64,000 bases of DNA from Anianabacter salinae (GTDB lineage Bacteria; Pseudomonadota; Alphaproteobacteria; Rhodobacterales; Rhodobacteraceae), in assembly GCF_019061145.1 (NCBI RefSeq), contig NZ_JAHQZS010000006.1, forward strand, positions 157,545-221,544, read 5' to 3'. The notes beneath the pieces were generated by a model. The model was not told where the DNA came from and did not search any database. It saw nothing but the letters and a program-made list of their open reading frames with translations. A program made the position numbers and the translations under genes. Of the stretch, positions 28,793 through 37,295 are shown in pieces. Within the stretch, counting starts at the first letter, position 1; each line of letters begins with the position of its first letter.

Positions 28793-29170
28793 GATAACAA
28801 CAAGTCCCCCGACCCCGTAACAATCGAAAATCAGCCTTTCGATGTAAAGAGATATCGAGACCGATTGGTTCAAAAAGACCCGAAAATACAACTTTTGGCA
28901 GTATGAATTCTTGCATTGGCCGATAAAACGGCGAATTGCGCGCCCTGCAGGTCAGCCTTTTGCCGCGTTGCACGCCGCCGCCAATCCTGCCCTCACGCTT
29001 GCAGATGCCCCTACGTAATCTCTTGCGTCTACAATGTCTTGCGTCACCTTTGTGCGGCTGCAATGCATTGCCGTCTGCGCGCGTGCGAGAACGATTCTGT
29101 ACCGGAGGGCTTCTTGCCAACCAGCGACGGGTTTGCATTGCGACCAGCGATGTAAGGAAGTGACCTGTTC
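28793..29170. other. 378-base intergenic region between the winged-helix and patatin genes
   Basis: No gene is supported. The left 130 bases are more AT-rich and should hold the minus-strand promoter (TTTACA is visible on that strand about 55 bases before the ATG). To the right are a direct repeat TCTTGCGTC (29021-29029 and 29037-29045) and a perfect 12-base palindrome GCAATGCATTGC (29060-29071), about 100 bases before the patatin gene. These are candidate regulator sites. Confidence 0.45.
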
Positions 29171-30964
29171 ATGACTGCGCCTGATGCCCTCGCCGCGCGC
29201 GAACTCTACGATGTCCTCAAGACCGCCGACGGCGTGCTCGACGCGCTGGAAAGACTTACGGTGCCTCGGCAGGGCGTGCTGATCGAGCAGGGAAGCGATG
29301 CAGACGCTCTCTACCTTGTCGAGACCGGCCGGTTCGAGGTTCGGCGCAACGACATCGTGCTGGCCGAGATCGGCCCCGGCGAGACCGCCGGCGAGATCGG
29401 CCTGTTCACCGGCGGGCCGCGCACCGCGAGCGTGATCGCCGCCCGTGACAGCACGGTGCTGAAGCTGTCGGCGCAGGAATACCGCGCCGCATGCGCCGAG
29501 AACCCGGACTTCGCGCAGGCCGTCGCGCGGGTGCTTGCCCAGCGCCTGACCGAGACCAGCGCGCGGGTGCGGCAGTCGCCGTCCGCACCGAAATCCCGCA
29601 GCGTGACGATCCTGCCCGCGGGCGGTGCAGGCTTGCCCGGCGGTCTGCTCGCCTCTCTCGTGACAGCTCTCGCACAAGGTGCCGGTGCGCGCGCGGTATT
29701 CCGGTCAGATCTCGTGCCGGAAGGTGCCTCTGCGGTCGATGCCGATGCGGCGGCAGAGTGGATGCATGCGCAAGAGGCATCGGGGCAAGCCATCATCTAT
29801 GTCGCCGATGCGGACGATGACGACTGGACGCGCCTTGCCCTTCGGCAATCGGACCAGGTGCTGATCGTCGGCATGGCGGGTGATCCGCCCGAGATGTCCG
29901 AAACCGAACGCTTCGCCTTCGACATCTTCGCGCAGGATCACCGCAGGCTGGCGCTGATCCATCCCGAACACCGCGACTGGGTCACGGGCACCGAGCATTG
30001 GCTCGACAGCCGCCCGGTGTTCATGCACCACCACATCGCTGAGGGCGATCAGCGCGACATCGACAGGCTGGGCCGGTTCCTGACCGGGCGCGCGCTTGGC
30101 TTTGTCGCCTCGGGCGGCGGGGCTTTCGGCGCGCTGCACACGGGCATCTACCAGGCGTTGCGCGACAGGGGCCTGTCCTTCGACATCTTCGGCGGCACCA
30201 GCGTCGGAAGCGCGATGACAGCGGCTTTCGCCATGGGTCTGGACGGGCACGAGATCGACGCGCGCACCGGCGACATCTTTGTCACCAACGCCGCGATGGG
30301 AAAGCTGACCGTGCCGCGCTACTCGCTGCTCGACCACACGGTGTTCGATGCACAGATCCGCAAGCACTACACCGCGAACCTGATCGAGAACCTGTGGTAT
30401 CCGTTCTTTGCCGTCGCCACCGACCTGTCCGAGAACACCGCCCACATCATCCGGCGCGGTCCCCTGTGGGAGGCGGTGCGCGCCTCGTCCGCCATCCCCG
30501 GGGTGCTGCCGCCGTTCTATACGTCCGATGGCCGGATGCTGGCGGATGGCGGGTCGATGGACAACATGCCCTACCGCCAGATGCATGCGCTCAAGTCCGG
30601 GCCGAACGTGGTGGTCAGCTTTCCCAAGCCGGGCCGTCAGCGGTTCCAGGTGGATTACAAGGCGCTGCCGGGCCGTTGGTCGTTGCTGCGCAAGCTGATC
30701 TGGCCCTTCGGCAAACGCCCGCCACGCGCGCCGGGGATCGTTCCCGTCGTGATGCGCTCGATCCTCGTGCGGCAGGCGTCGGAACCGCTGGATCTGGCGC
30801 CCGGCGATTGGCACATTCAGGCGTCTGCGCCGTCTGGCACCGGCTTTCTTGACTGGCGCAAGCACAATGCGCTGTTCAAGGCCGGGTTCGGCATCGTCGA
30901 GGACCAGGTGGCGGACAGAGGCGCGGATGATGCCCGCGCCGCGATCCTGCGGATGGCCCGCTAG
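29171..30964 (+). CDS. cNMP-binding-domain patatin-like phospholipase
   Basis: A 597-residue protein. An N-terminal cyclic-nucleotide-binding (CAP-like) domain covers about residues 15-125 (IEQGSDADALYLVETGRFEV, GPGETAGEIGLFTGGPRTAS). A linker domain follows, then a patatin esterase domain. Catalytic elements are the oxyanion loop GGGAFG (about 315-320), nucleophile elbow GTSVG (about 341-345, Ser) and DGG (about 459-461, Asp). The arrangement is that of bacterial NTE-like (RssA/YchK-related) phospholipases, acting on lysophospholipids at the membrane; the ligand of the regulatory domain is unknown. AAGGAAG lies ten bases before the ATG. Confidence 0.92.
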   Translation: MTAPDALAARELYDVLKTADGVLDALERLTVPRQGVLIEQGSDADALYLVETGRFEVRRNDIVLAEIGPGETAGEIGLFTGGPRTASVIAARDSTVLKLSAQEYRAACAENPDFAQAVARVLAQRLTETSARVRQSPSAPKSRSVTILPAGGAGLPGGLLASLVTALAQGAGARAVFRSDLVPEGASAVDADAAAEWMHAQEASGQAIIYVADADDDDWTRLALRQSDQVLIVGMAGDPPEMSETERFAFDIFAQDHRRLALIHPEHRDWVTGTEHWLDSRPVFMHHHIAEGDQRDIDRLGRFLTGRALGFVASGGGAFGALHTGIYQALRDRGLSFDIFGGTSVGSAMTAAFAMGLDGHEIDARTGDIFVTNAAMGKLTVPRYSLLDHTVFDAQIRKHYTANLIENLWYPFFAVATDLSENTAHIIRRGPLWEAVRASSAIPGVLPPFYTSDGRMLADGGSMDNMPYRQMHALKSGPNVVVSFPKPGRQRFQVDYKALPGRWSLLRKLIWPFGKRPPRAPGIVPVVMRSILVRQASEPLDLAPGDWHIQASAPSGTGFLDWRKHNALFKAGFGIVEDQVADRGADDARAAILRMAR

Positions 30965-30970
30965 GCGGCG

Positions 30971-33469
30971 TCAGCCGTCCTTGCGAATGGTGGCGTTCTG
31001 CGGGTCATAGGGGCTGTCCTCGACCACCTCGACGTCCCACAATTCGCGGAACATGCGCACCTTGAGCCGGGTGCCGACCTCGGCCAGATCAGGCCGGACA
31101 TAGGCCATGCCGATGGACTTGCCGAAGGCCACCGAATAGCCGCCCGAGGTCAGCCGCCCGATCTTCACGCCGTCCAGAAGCAGCGCCTCGCGGCCCCAGG
31201 GGTCAGCGTCGGCAGGCCCGTCGATCAGCACGGTGACGCATTTGGCGCGTATGCCGGTCGCTTCCATCGCCGCCTTGCCGTGGAAGTCTTTGGACAGGTC
31301 CACGAAACGGTCGAGCCCCGCCTCCAGCGGCGTTGCGTCGCGGCCAAGCTCGGTGCCGAAGGCGCGATAGGATTTCTCCTGCCGCAGCCAGTTCTGCGCC
31401 CGTCCGCCGACCAGCTTCAGCCCGTGCGGCGCGCCCGCCTCCATCAGCCTGTCCCACAGGTGGTTCTGCATCTCGATGGGATGGTGAAGCTCCCAGCCAA
31501 GCTCGCCCGTATAGGCGACGCGCAGGGCGCGCACCGGCACCATGCCCAGCTCGATATTGCGCCAGGACAGCCACGGGAACTGCTTGTTCGACAGCGCCGT
31601 CTCGGGAGCCGCGTCGCGGACCAGCGCATTCAGCACGTCGCGCGACTTTGGCCCTGCCAGCGCAAAGACGCCCCATTGCGTCGTGACGTCATGGCACTCG
31701 ATCCAGCCGAAGTCGCCGCGCTTGTCCTCGATCGCCTTCGTCAGGAAATCGCTGTCGTAGGCCGTCCAGGCGCCTGCGGATACCAGGTAGTATTCGTCCT
31801 CTGCAAGGCGGACGATGGTGTATTCGGTGCGCACCGTTCCTGCCGATGTCAGCGCGTAGGTCAGGTTGATCCGCCCCGTCTTGGGCAACTTGTTGCAGGT
31901 GAACCAGTCAAGGAAGGCCGTCGCGCCCGGCCCGCGGACCAGATGCTTGGTAAAGGCCGTCGCGTCGATCAGACCGACGCCCTCGCGGATCGCGCGTGCC
32001 TCGGCGTCGGCGTATTGCCACCAGTCGCCGCGCCGGAACGACCGCGTGCCGTGGTCGAAGCCCTCGGGCGCATGGGCCGGGCCGTAGTAGTTGGGCCGCT
32101 CCCATCCATTCACTGATCCGAACTGCGCGCCTGCCGCTTTCTGACGGTCATAGGCGGGCGAGATCCGCAACGGGCGGCATGCCTCACGCTCCTCATCGGG
32201 GTGGTGAAGGATGTAGACGTGTTCATATGCCTCTTCGTTCTTGCGGGCGGCGTATTCGGTCGTGACCCAGCTGCCGTAGCGCTTGGGGTCAAGGCTGGCC
32301 ATGTCGATCTCGGCCTCGCCCTCCACCATCAGCTGCGCAAGGTAATACCCGGTGCCGCCCGCTGCCGTGATGCCGAAGGAAAAGCCCTCGGCCAGCCACA
32401 TGTTGCGCAGGCCCGGCGCCGGGCCGACCAGCGGGTTGCCGTCGGGCGTATAGCAGATCGGGCCGTTGTAATCGTCCTTGAGACCGACGGTTTCCGAAGA
32501 CGGAATCCGGTGGATCATCGACATGTATTCCTCCTCGATCCGGTCCAGATCGAGCGGGAACAAGTCGGCGCGGAACGACTCCGGCACGTCATACAGGAAC
32601 CGCGCAGGCGCATTGCGCTCGTATGGGCCAAGGATCCAGCCGCCGCGTTCCTCGCGCACATACCATTTCGCGTCTGCATCGCGCAGGACGGGATGCTCGG
32701 GGTTGGTCTTGCGCCACTCGACCAGCGCGGGGTCGGGTTCGGTCACGATATACTGGTGCTCGACCGGGATCGCCGGGATCTTGAGGCCCAGCAGCCGCGC
32801 GGTACGCTGCGCGTGGTTGCCGGTGGCGGTGACGACATGCTCGGCGGTGACGATCACCTGTTCCTCGGACGGAACAAGATTGCCGCCCTTTTCCACCATC
32901 TTGGTGCAGGTGACGCGCCAGTCCGACCCGGTCCACTCATAGCCGTCAACCTGCCAGCGCCGCTCGATCGCCACACCGCGTTGCCGCGCGCCCTTGGCCA
33001 TGGCCTGTGTGACATCCGCCGGGTTGATGTAGCCATCCGTCGGGTGAAAGATCGCGCCCTTGAGGTCTTCGGTGCGCACCAGCGGATAGCGGTCCTTGAC
33101 CTGCGCCGGGGTCAGCCATTCGAACGGGATGCCCACGCTTTCCGCCGTCGAGGCGTAGAGCATGTATTCATCCATCCGCGCGTCGGTCTGCGCCATCCGC
33201 AAATTGCCGACGACGTAGAATCCCGCGTCCAGCCCGGTTTCCTCTTCCAGCGTCTTGTAGAACTTGACGCTGTAATCGTGGATATGGCTGGTCGCGTAAC
33301 CCATGTTGAACAGCGGCAACAAGCCAGCGGCATGCCAGGTCGACCCGCTGGTCAGCTCGTCGCGCTCCAGCAGCATCACGTCGGACCACCCGGCGCGGGC
33401 AAGGTGATAGGCGATCGACGTGCCGACGGCACCGCCGCCGACGACAAGGGCTTTGACATGGGTCTTCAT
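30971..33469 (-). CDS. FAD-dependent dimethylglycine/sarcosine dehydrogenase-like protein
   Basis: An 832-residue flavoprotein that probably oxidatively demethylates an N-methyl amine, passing the one-carbon unit to tetrahydrofolate. The N-terminal DAO domain has the FAD-binding VVGGGAVGTSIAYHLA and the SGSTWHAAGL motif, whose His46 aligns with the covalent FAD His of DMGDH. The C-terminal half is a GcvT-like aminomethyltransferase fold (RRGDWWQYADAEARAIREGVG, GELGWELHHP, GRLTSGGYS). The exact substrate (dimethylglycine, sarcosine, or another methylamine) cannot be fixed. It is convergent with the patatin gene and six bases apart from it. Confidence 0.9.
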   Translation of the reverse strand: MKTHVKALVVGGGAVGTSIAYHLARAGWSDVMLLERDELTSGSTWHAAGLLPLFNMGYATSHIHDYSVKFYKTLEEETGLDAGFYVVGNLRMAQTDARMDEYMLYASTAESVGIPFEWLTPAQVKDRYPLVRTEDLKGAIFHPTDGYINPADVTQAMAKGARQRGVAIERRWQVDGYEWTGSDWRVTCTKMVEKGGNLVPSEEQVIVTAEHVVTATGNHAQRTARLLGLKIPAIPVEHQYIVTEPDPALVEWRKTNPEHPVLRDADAKWYVREERGGWILGPYERNAPARFLYDVPESFRADLFPLDLDRIEEEYMSMIHRIPSSETVGLKDDYNGPICYTPDGNPLVGPAPGLRNMWLAEGFSFGITAAGGTGYYLAQLMVEGEAEIDMASLDPKRYGSWVTTEYAARKNEEAYEHVYILHHPDEEREACRPLRISPAYDRQKAAGAQFGSVNGWERPNYYGPAHAPEGFDHGTRSFRRGDWWQYADAEARAIREGVGLIDATAFTKHLVRGPGATAFLDWFTCNKLPKTGRINLTYALTSAGTVRTEYTIVRLAEDEYYLVSAGAWTAYDSDFLTKAIEDKRGDFGWIECHDVTTQWGVFALAGPKSRDVLNALVRDAAPETALSNKQFPWLSWRNIELGMVPVRALRVAYTGELGWELHHPIEMQNHLWDRLMEAGAPHGLKLVGGRAQNWLRQEKSYRAFGTELGRDATPLEAGLDRFVDLSKDFHGKAAMEATGIRAKCVTVLIDGPADADPWGREALLLDGVKIGRLTSGGYSVAFGKSIGMAYVRPDLAEVGTRLKVRMFRELWDVEVVEDSPYDPQNATIRKDG

Positions 33470-33585
33470 GGCGCGCGGACTCCGGCGTGTGGCGTTTCGC
33501 GCTTGATCGCAGAATTCGCGCAGGGACGCGGAGGCAAGCCGACCGATTCCCGCCTGAAACCGACCTCGTGCAGTTCGGCGTCGTG

Positions 33586-34251
33586 CTACGGGCGCCCGTT
33601 CTCCAGCGCCGCATCGAATGCGTCCAGCGGGAACACCGGCGCCAGCAAGGCGCGCAGCTTGAAATATCGCTCGTCCCTCGGGTTGATCAGGCGGTAGCAG
33701 ACATAGTCCTGCACCAGCGCGCCCTGTTCCTCGAACCCGTAGTCCAGGAACGGCCTGTCGTCATCGAGGCGGTAGAAATACGGATCATAGCTGTAGATCC
33801 CTTCGGCCAGCGCCTTGCGCGGATGATACCCCGTCCGCTCGCGGTTCTGCCATTGCCAGACATGGGTCAATTCATGCGCAAGCAGGATCACATGCGGCAC
33901 GCGCAGTTTTTCGGGCCACCCGGCCATCGAGTCGCCCGCGTAGTAATCCGGATGATAATTCAGCCGCTCGAAGAAGACGAAGGCGGCGGGCGGGCCGGTG
34001 CGCGGGCTGGGCACATCGCGGTCGCAGACATCGGGCGGCGGCGTGCGCCGGGTGAACCGGTATCCCGCACGCGGCGGGCCGGGAGCTGGCGTCAGTCCGA
34101 TCCCTTGGGCGATGCGCACCCGGCTGGTGTCAAGCGACGGGCCGAACAGCGCGCTGGCAAACGCCTCTTCGTTCTGGGAAAGCGGGCGCGCGCATCCCGC
34201 CGCCAGCGCGGTCAGACACAACAGGACAACAAGCGAGGCGGCGCGGCGCAT
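33586..34251 (-). CDS. Lipoprotein with HExxH zinc-protease-like motif
   Basis: A 221-residue lipoprotein. The signal peptide MRRAASLVVLLCLTALAAGC has a lipobox with Cys20. The mature part contains ILLAHELTHVWQWQNRE at about residues 122-138, where HELTH is a zincin-type HExxH. A downstream EEQGALVQDYVCY could supply the third ligand. No further family is recognised. Similar proteins are known only as hypothetical in Rhodobacterales. A cell-envelope metallopeptidase-like role is an inference. A terminator hairpin lies just upstream, so it has its own promoter. Confidence 0.75.
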   Translation of the reverse strand: MRRAASLVVLLCLTALAAGCARPLSQNEEAFASALFGPSLDTSRVRIAQGIGLTPAPGPPRAGYRFTRRTPPPDVCDRDVPSPRTGPPAAFVFFERLNYHPDYYAGDSMAGWPEKLRVPHVILLAHELTHVWQWQNRERTGYHPRKALAEGIYSYDPYFYRLDDDRPFLDYGFEEQGALVQDYVCYRLINPRDERYFKLRALLAPVFPLDAFDAALENGRP

Positions 34252-34299
34252 GTCCCGACTGTCTGCGCCGGGCGCCGCGCTGTCCAGCATCGTGCGATC

Positions 34300-34333
34300 A
34301 AAAAAGCGCGCCCCCGAAGTGACGGAGGCGCGC
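34300..34333 (-). terminator. Intrinsic terminator after the DUF1328 gene
   Basis: Stem GCGCGCCTCCG pairing with CGGGGGCGCGC (one T-G pair) around a 6-base loop, followed by six Ts on the minus strand, 25 bases after the DUF1328 stop. Confidence 0.85.
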
Positions 34334-34357
34334 CTGTGGTCTGCCCTGCGGGCCGTG

Positions 34358-34531
34358 TCAGACCGGGGGTCGCCCCCGGACAGCCCGTGCGATCATCGCG
34401 ACGACGAACAGCACGAGGAAAACGACGAACAGGATCTGCGCGATGCCAGCCGAGGCCGAGGCGATGCCGCCAAAGCCGAAAAGGCCTGCGATCAGCGCAA
34501 TCACAAGAAAGGCCAGTGCCCATCCAAGCAT
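34358..34531 (-). CDS. DUF1328 (YtjA-like) small membrane protein
   Basis: A 57-residue protein of two membrane helices ([40 protein letters not shown]) with a short basic tail RAVRGRPPV. The [21 protein letters not shown] pattern is typical of DUF1328/UPF0391, often stress-induced in proteobacteria. Function is unknown. A strong terminator follows. It is too short for many gene callers but well supported by family pattern. Confidence 0.88.
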   Translation of the reverse strand: MLGWALAFLVIALIAGLFGFGGIASASAGIAQILFVVFLVLFVVAMIARAVRGRPPV

Positions 34532-34608
34532 GTCACGCTCCTTCAGTTGCGGGTCTGAAGGGACAACCTGCGAGCCTGTGGAAAGTTCCGCGCCCCGCCT
34601 CCGGTGGC

Positions 34609-35595
34609 CTAGAGCATGGCGGGAACCACAAGGTCCGGCGGGCGGTGGCCGTCGCCGAAGGTCTTGATGTTGATGATGACCTTCTCGCCCATCTCGACGC
34701 GGCCCTCGACCGTGGCCGATCCCATGTGCGGCAGCATCACCACGTTGCGGAGTTCGCGCAGGCGCGGGTTGATCTCGTGGCCGCGCTCGAACACGTCGAG
34801 CCCCGCCCCCGCAATCTCGCCCGAGCGCAGCATCCGGGTCAGCGCGTTCTCGTCGATCACCTCGCCGCGCGAGGTGTTCACGATCACCGCCGAGGGCTTC
34901 ATCAGCTTCAGCCGCCGCGCATTCATCAGATGGAAGGTCGACGGCGTATGCGGGCAGTTCACGCTTATCACGTCCATCCGGCTGACCATCTGGTCAAGGC
35001 TTTCCCAATAGGTCGCCTCCAGCTCGGTCTCGATCTCGGGGCGCAGGCGGCGGCGGTTGTGATAGTGGATCTGCATGCCGAAGGCCTTGGCCCGCCGCGC
35101 CACCGCCTGCCCGATCCGGCCCATGCCCAGGATGCCCAGCCGCCGCCCGCCGACGCGCCCGCCCAGAAGGGCCGTGGGCGCCCAGCCGGTCCACTTGCCC
35201 GCCTGCATGATCGCCAGCCCCTCGGGGATGCGGCGCGTCACGGCCAGGATCAGCGCCAGCGTCATGTCGGCGGTGTCCTCGGTCAGAACGCCCGGCGTGT
35301 TCGAAACCAGGATGCCGCGCTGCCGCGCCGTCTGCACATCGATATGATCGACGCCCGCGCCGAAATTGGCGATCAGTTTCAACTTGTCGCCCGCTTGCGC
35401 CAGCAGCCCCTGGTCGATGGTATCGGTGATCGTCGGCACCAGCACATCGGCCCGCCGCATCGCCTCGGCCAGCGCCTCGCGGGTCAGCGGCACGTCCTCG
35501 TCGCGCAAATCCACGTCGAAGAGTTCCTTCATGCGGGTCTCGACCCGCTCCGGCAACCGTCGCGTAACGACAACACTCAGGCGCGAAGCTGGCAT
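34609..35595 (-). CDS. D-isomer-specific 2-hydroxyacid dehydrogenase (glyoxylate/hydroxypyruvate reductase-like)
   Basis: A 328-residue NAD(P)-dependent cytosolic oxidoreductase, probably reducing glyoxylate or hydroxypyruvate. The substrate domain includes [14 protein letters not shown]. The nucleotide-binding domain includes [20 protein letters not shown], then [15 protein letters not shown] segment and [13 protein letters not shown] with the catalytic Arg, the Glu in GLDVFE, and the catalytic His in [16 protein letters not shown] before the ATG sets the start. It lies downstream of no obvious partner gene. Confidence 0.92.
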   Translation of the reverse strand: MPASRLSVVVTRRLPERVETRMKELFDVDLRDEDVPLTREALAEAMRRADVLVPTITDTIDQGLLAQAGDKLKLIANFGAGVDHIDVQTARQRGILVSNTPGVLTEDTADMTLALILAVTRRIPEGLAIMQAGKWTGWAPTALLGGRVGGRRLGILGMGRIGQAVARRAKAFGMQIHYHNRRRLRPEIETELEATYWESLDQMVSRMDVISVNCPHTPSTFHLMNARRLKLMKPSAVIVNTSRGEVIDENALTRMLRSGEIAGAGLDVFERGHEINPRLRELRNVVMLPHMGSATVEGRVEMGEKVIINIKTFGDGHRPPDLVVPAML

Positions 35596-35722
35596 TCGGG
35601 TCCTCCCTCGACTTCCCCGCAGCGGCATCTGGTGGCAAGGTTGCAGCTATCGCGGCAAGGCACAAGACCAACCGACAGACCGCGGCAGAGGCAGTGTTTT
35701 CAACAGAAGCGGAGCAGTCTCC

Positions 35723-36220
35723 ATGCGCTGGATCAAGGGTTTGGCCGTCGCCATTGCGGCGGCGGTCGTGGCGTTTCCCGCAACGGCACTCGAACGCGGA
35801 TCGGTCACCAACCTGCCGCTTCCCCGCTATGTCTCGCTCAAGTCCGACGAGGTCAACGCAAGGCGCGGGCCGTCCAAGGCGCACCGGATCGATTGGGTCT
35901 ACACGCGCCGCGACGTTCCGGTGCGCGTGGTCGCGGAATACGAGCACTGGCGCCGGGTCGAGGACCGCGACGGCGCGGGCGGCTGGGTTTACCATACGCT
36001 TCTGTCCGGCGTGCGCACCGTCCTGGTGCAAAGCCCGATGCTGCCGCTGCTGATCCGCCCGGACCCGCGCGCGCCCGAAACCGCCCGGCTTGAAGCCGGG
36101 GTCGTGGCCCGCCTTGACGAATGCCTGCAGGACTGGTGCCGGATCGAGGTCGGACGCTACCGGGGCTGGGCCCCCAAGGCGGCGCTCTGGGGCGTCGAGG
36201 ACAGCGAGCTGCGCGACTGA
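35723..36220 (+). CDS. SH3-domain-containing exported protein
   Basis: A 165-residue protein with a signal peptide (MRWIKGLAVAIAAAVVAFPATA). A bacterial SH3 region follows (PRYVSLKSDEVNARRGPSKAH, then VPVRVVAEYEHWRRVEDRDG and GGWVYHTLLSGVRT). A second SH3-like half is at the C terminus (VVARLDECLQDWCRIEVGRY, GWAPKAALWGV). The two-SH3 arrangement is common for periplasmic proteins that bind peptidoglycan or other envelope parts. Function is inferred only from the fold. It is divergent from the 2-hydroxyacid dehydrogenase. Confidence 0.85.
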   Translation: MRWIKGLAVAIAAAVVAFPATALERGSVTNLPLPRYVSLKSDEVNARRGPSKAHRIDWVYTRRDVPVRVVAEYEHWRRVEDRDGAGGWVYHTLLSGVRTVLVQSPMLPLLIRPDPRAPETARLEAGVVARLDECLQDWCRIEVGRYRGWAPKAALWGVEDSELRD

Positions 36221-36288
36221 TCTTGGCCACTCCCGCCTTGCCAGTCCCGGCGCCGGGCGGCATGGTCGCCGCAACCGCTGGATACGCC

Positions 36289-37200
36289 ATGACCAACCGC
36301 GCCAACACACGGCTGAACATCTCGGCCGGCCTGTTCTCCGTCACCGTCGCGGCAGTGCTGGTCGTCGCCAAGCTCTGGGCGCTGTCGGCGACACAGGCGC
36401 TGTCGGTAGGCGCCAGCCTCGCCGACAGTGCGCTCGACCTGATGGTGTCGCTGGGCGGCCTCGCCGCGATGGCCTATGCCGCGCGCCCCCCCGACGAGGA
36501 TCACGCCTTCGGACATTCCTCGGCCGAGGATCTCGCCGCGCTCGGCCAGGCCCTGTTCATACTGGTGTCGGCCTGCGTCATCGCCTCTGCTGCAGCCGCG
36601 CGCCTGATCTCGGGCGCCGCCTCGCCGCTTCAGAACGAAGGCCCCGGCATCGCCGTGATGGTGTTGTCGATCGCGCTGACCGCGGCGCTGCTGATGTGGC
36701 AGCGCAGCGTCGCGCGCCGCACGGCAAGCCGCGTGGTGCGCGCCGACATGCTGCATTACGCGGGCGACCTCTTGCCCAACATCGGCGCGATCATCGCGCT
36801 CTGGGCCTCTGCCAGCCTCGGGCTCGGCCAGATCGACAGCATCGTTGCGCTGGGCGCCGCCGCCATGCTGGCCGTGGGCGCGCTCGGCATCGGCCGCGGC
36901 GCCTGGAACGCGCTGATGGACCGCGCCGCGCCGGACAGCATGGTGGGCGGCATCGCCGGGATCGCCGCGCGCTACCCCGGCGTGCACGGCTACCACGACC
37001 TCAAGACCCGCACCGCCGGAAGCCGCGTGTTCGTGAACATCCACATTGAACTCGACGGCAGCCAAAGCCTCGACGAAGCCCATGCCATCGGCGCAGGGCT
37101 GCGCCGCGCGATCATCGCCGCCTACCCCGAGGCGGACGTGCTGGTGCACAAGGACCCGGTGGGCGTGCGGCCGCACCCCGAAGACCCCTCCAAGACCTGA
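36289..37200 (+). CDS. Cation diffusion facilitator (FieF-like)
   Basis: A 303-residue inner-membrane transporter that exports divalent metals (Zn, Fe, Co, etc.) by proton antiport. It has about six membrane helices in its N-terminal two thirds. The metal site region shows SLADSALDLMVSLGGLA and DHAFGHSSAEDLAALGQ, the His/Asp pattern of FieF-like members. The C-terminal cytosolic ferredoxin-like domain includes YHDLKTRTAGSRVFVNIHIE. An alternative ATG 27 bases upstream would add nine residues. The metal specificity is not determined. Confidence 0.9.
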   Translation: MTNRANTRLNISAGLFSVTVAAVLVVAKLWALSATQALSVGASLADSALDLMVSLGGLAAMAYAARPPDEDHAFGHSSAEDLAALGQALFILVSACVIASAAAARLISGAASPLQNEGPGIAVMVLSIALTAALLMWQRSVARRTASRVVRADMLHYAGDLLPNIGAIIALWASASLGLGQIDSIVALGAAAMLAVGALGIGRGAWNALMDRAAPDSMVGGIAGIAARYPGVHGYHDLKTRTAGSRVFVNIHIELDGSQSLDEAHAIGAGLRRAIIAAYPEADVLVHKDPVGVRPHPEDPSKT

Positions 37201-37295
37201 TCCTGCATCTTTGGTCCCGAAATTGGGAGAGCGCGCGGGAGTCGTCTCGCACGGGACGCAGCGGGCTCAATGCCCGCAAGGCCCGTTCCCCCGGC

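Noticed and set aside
33487..36093. 868-codon plus-strand frame covering several minus-strand genes
   Set aside because: It crosses four supported genes and a terminator and its translation is low-complexity Arg/Ala/Pro; a shadow frame.
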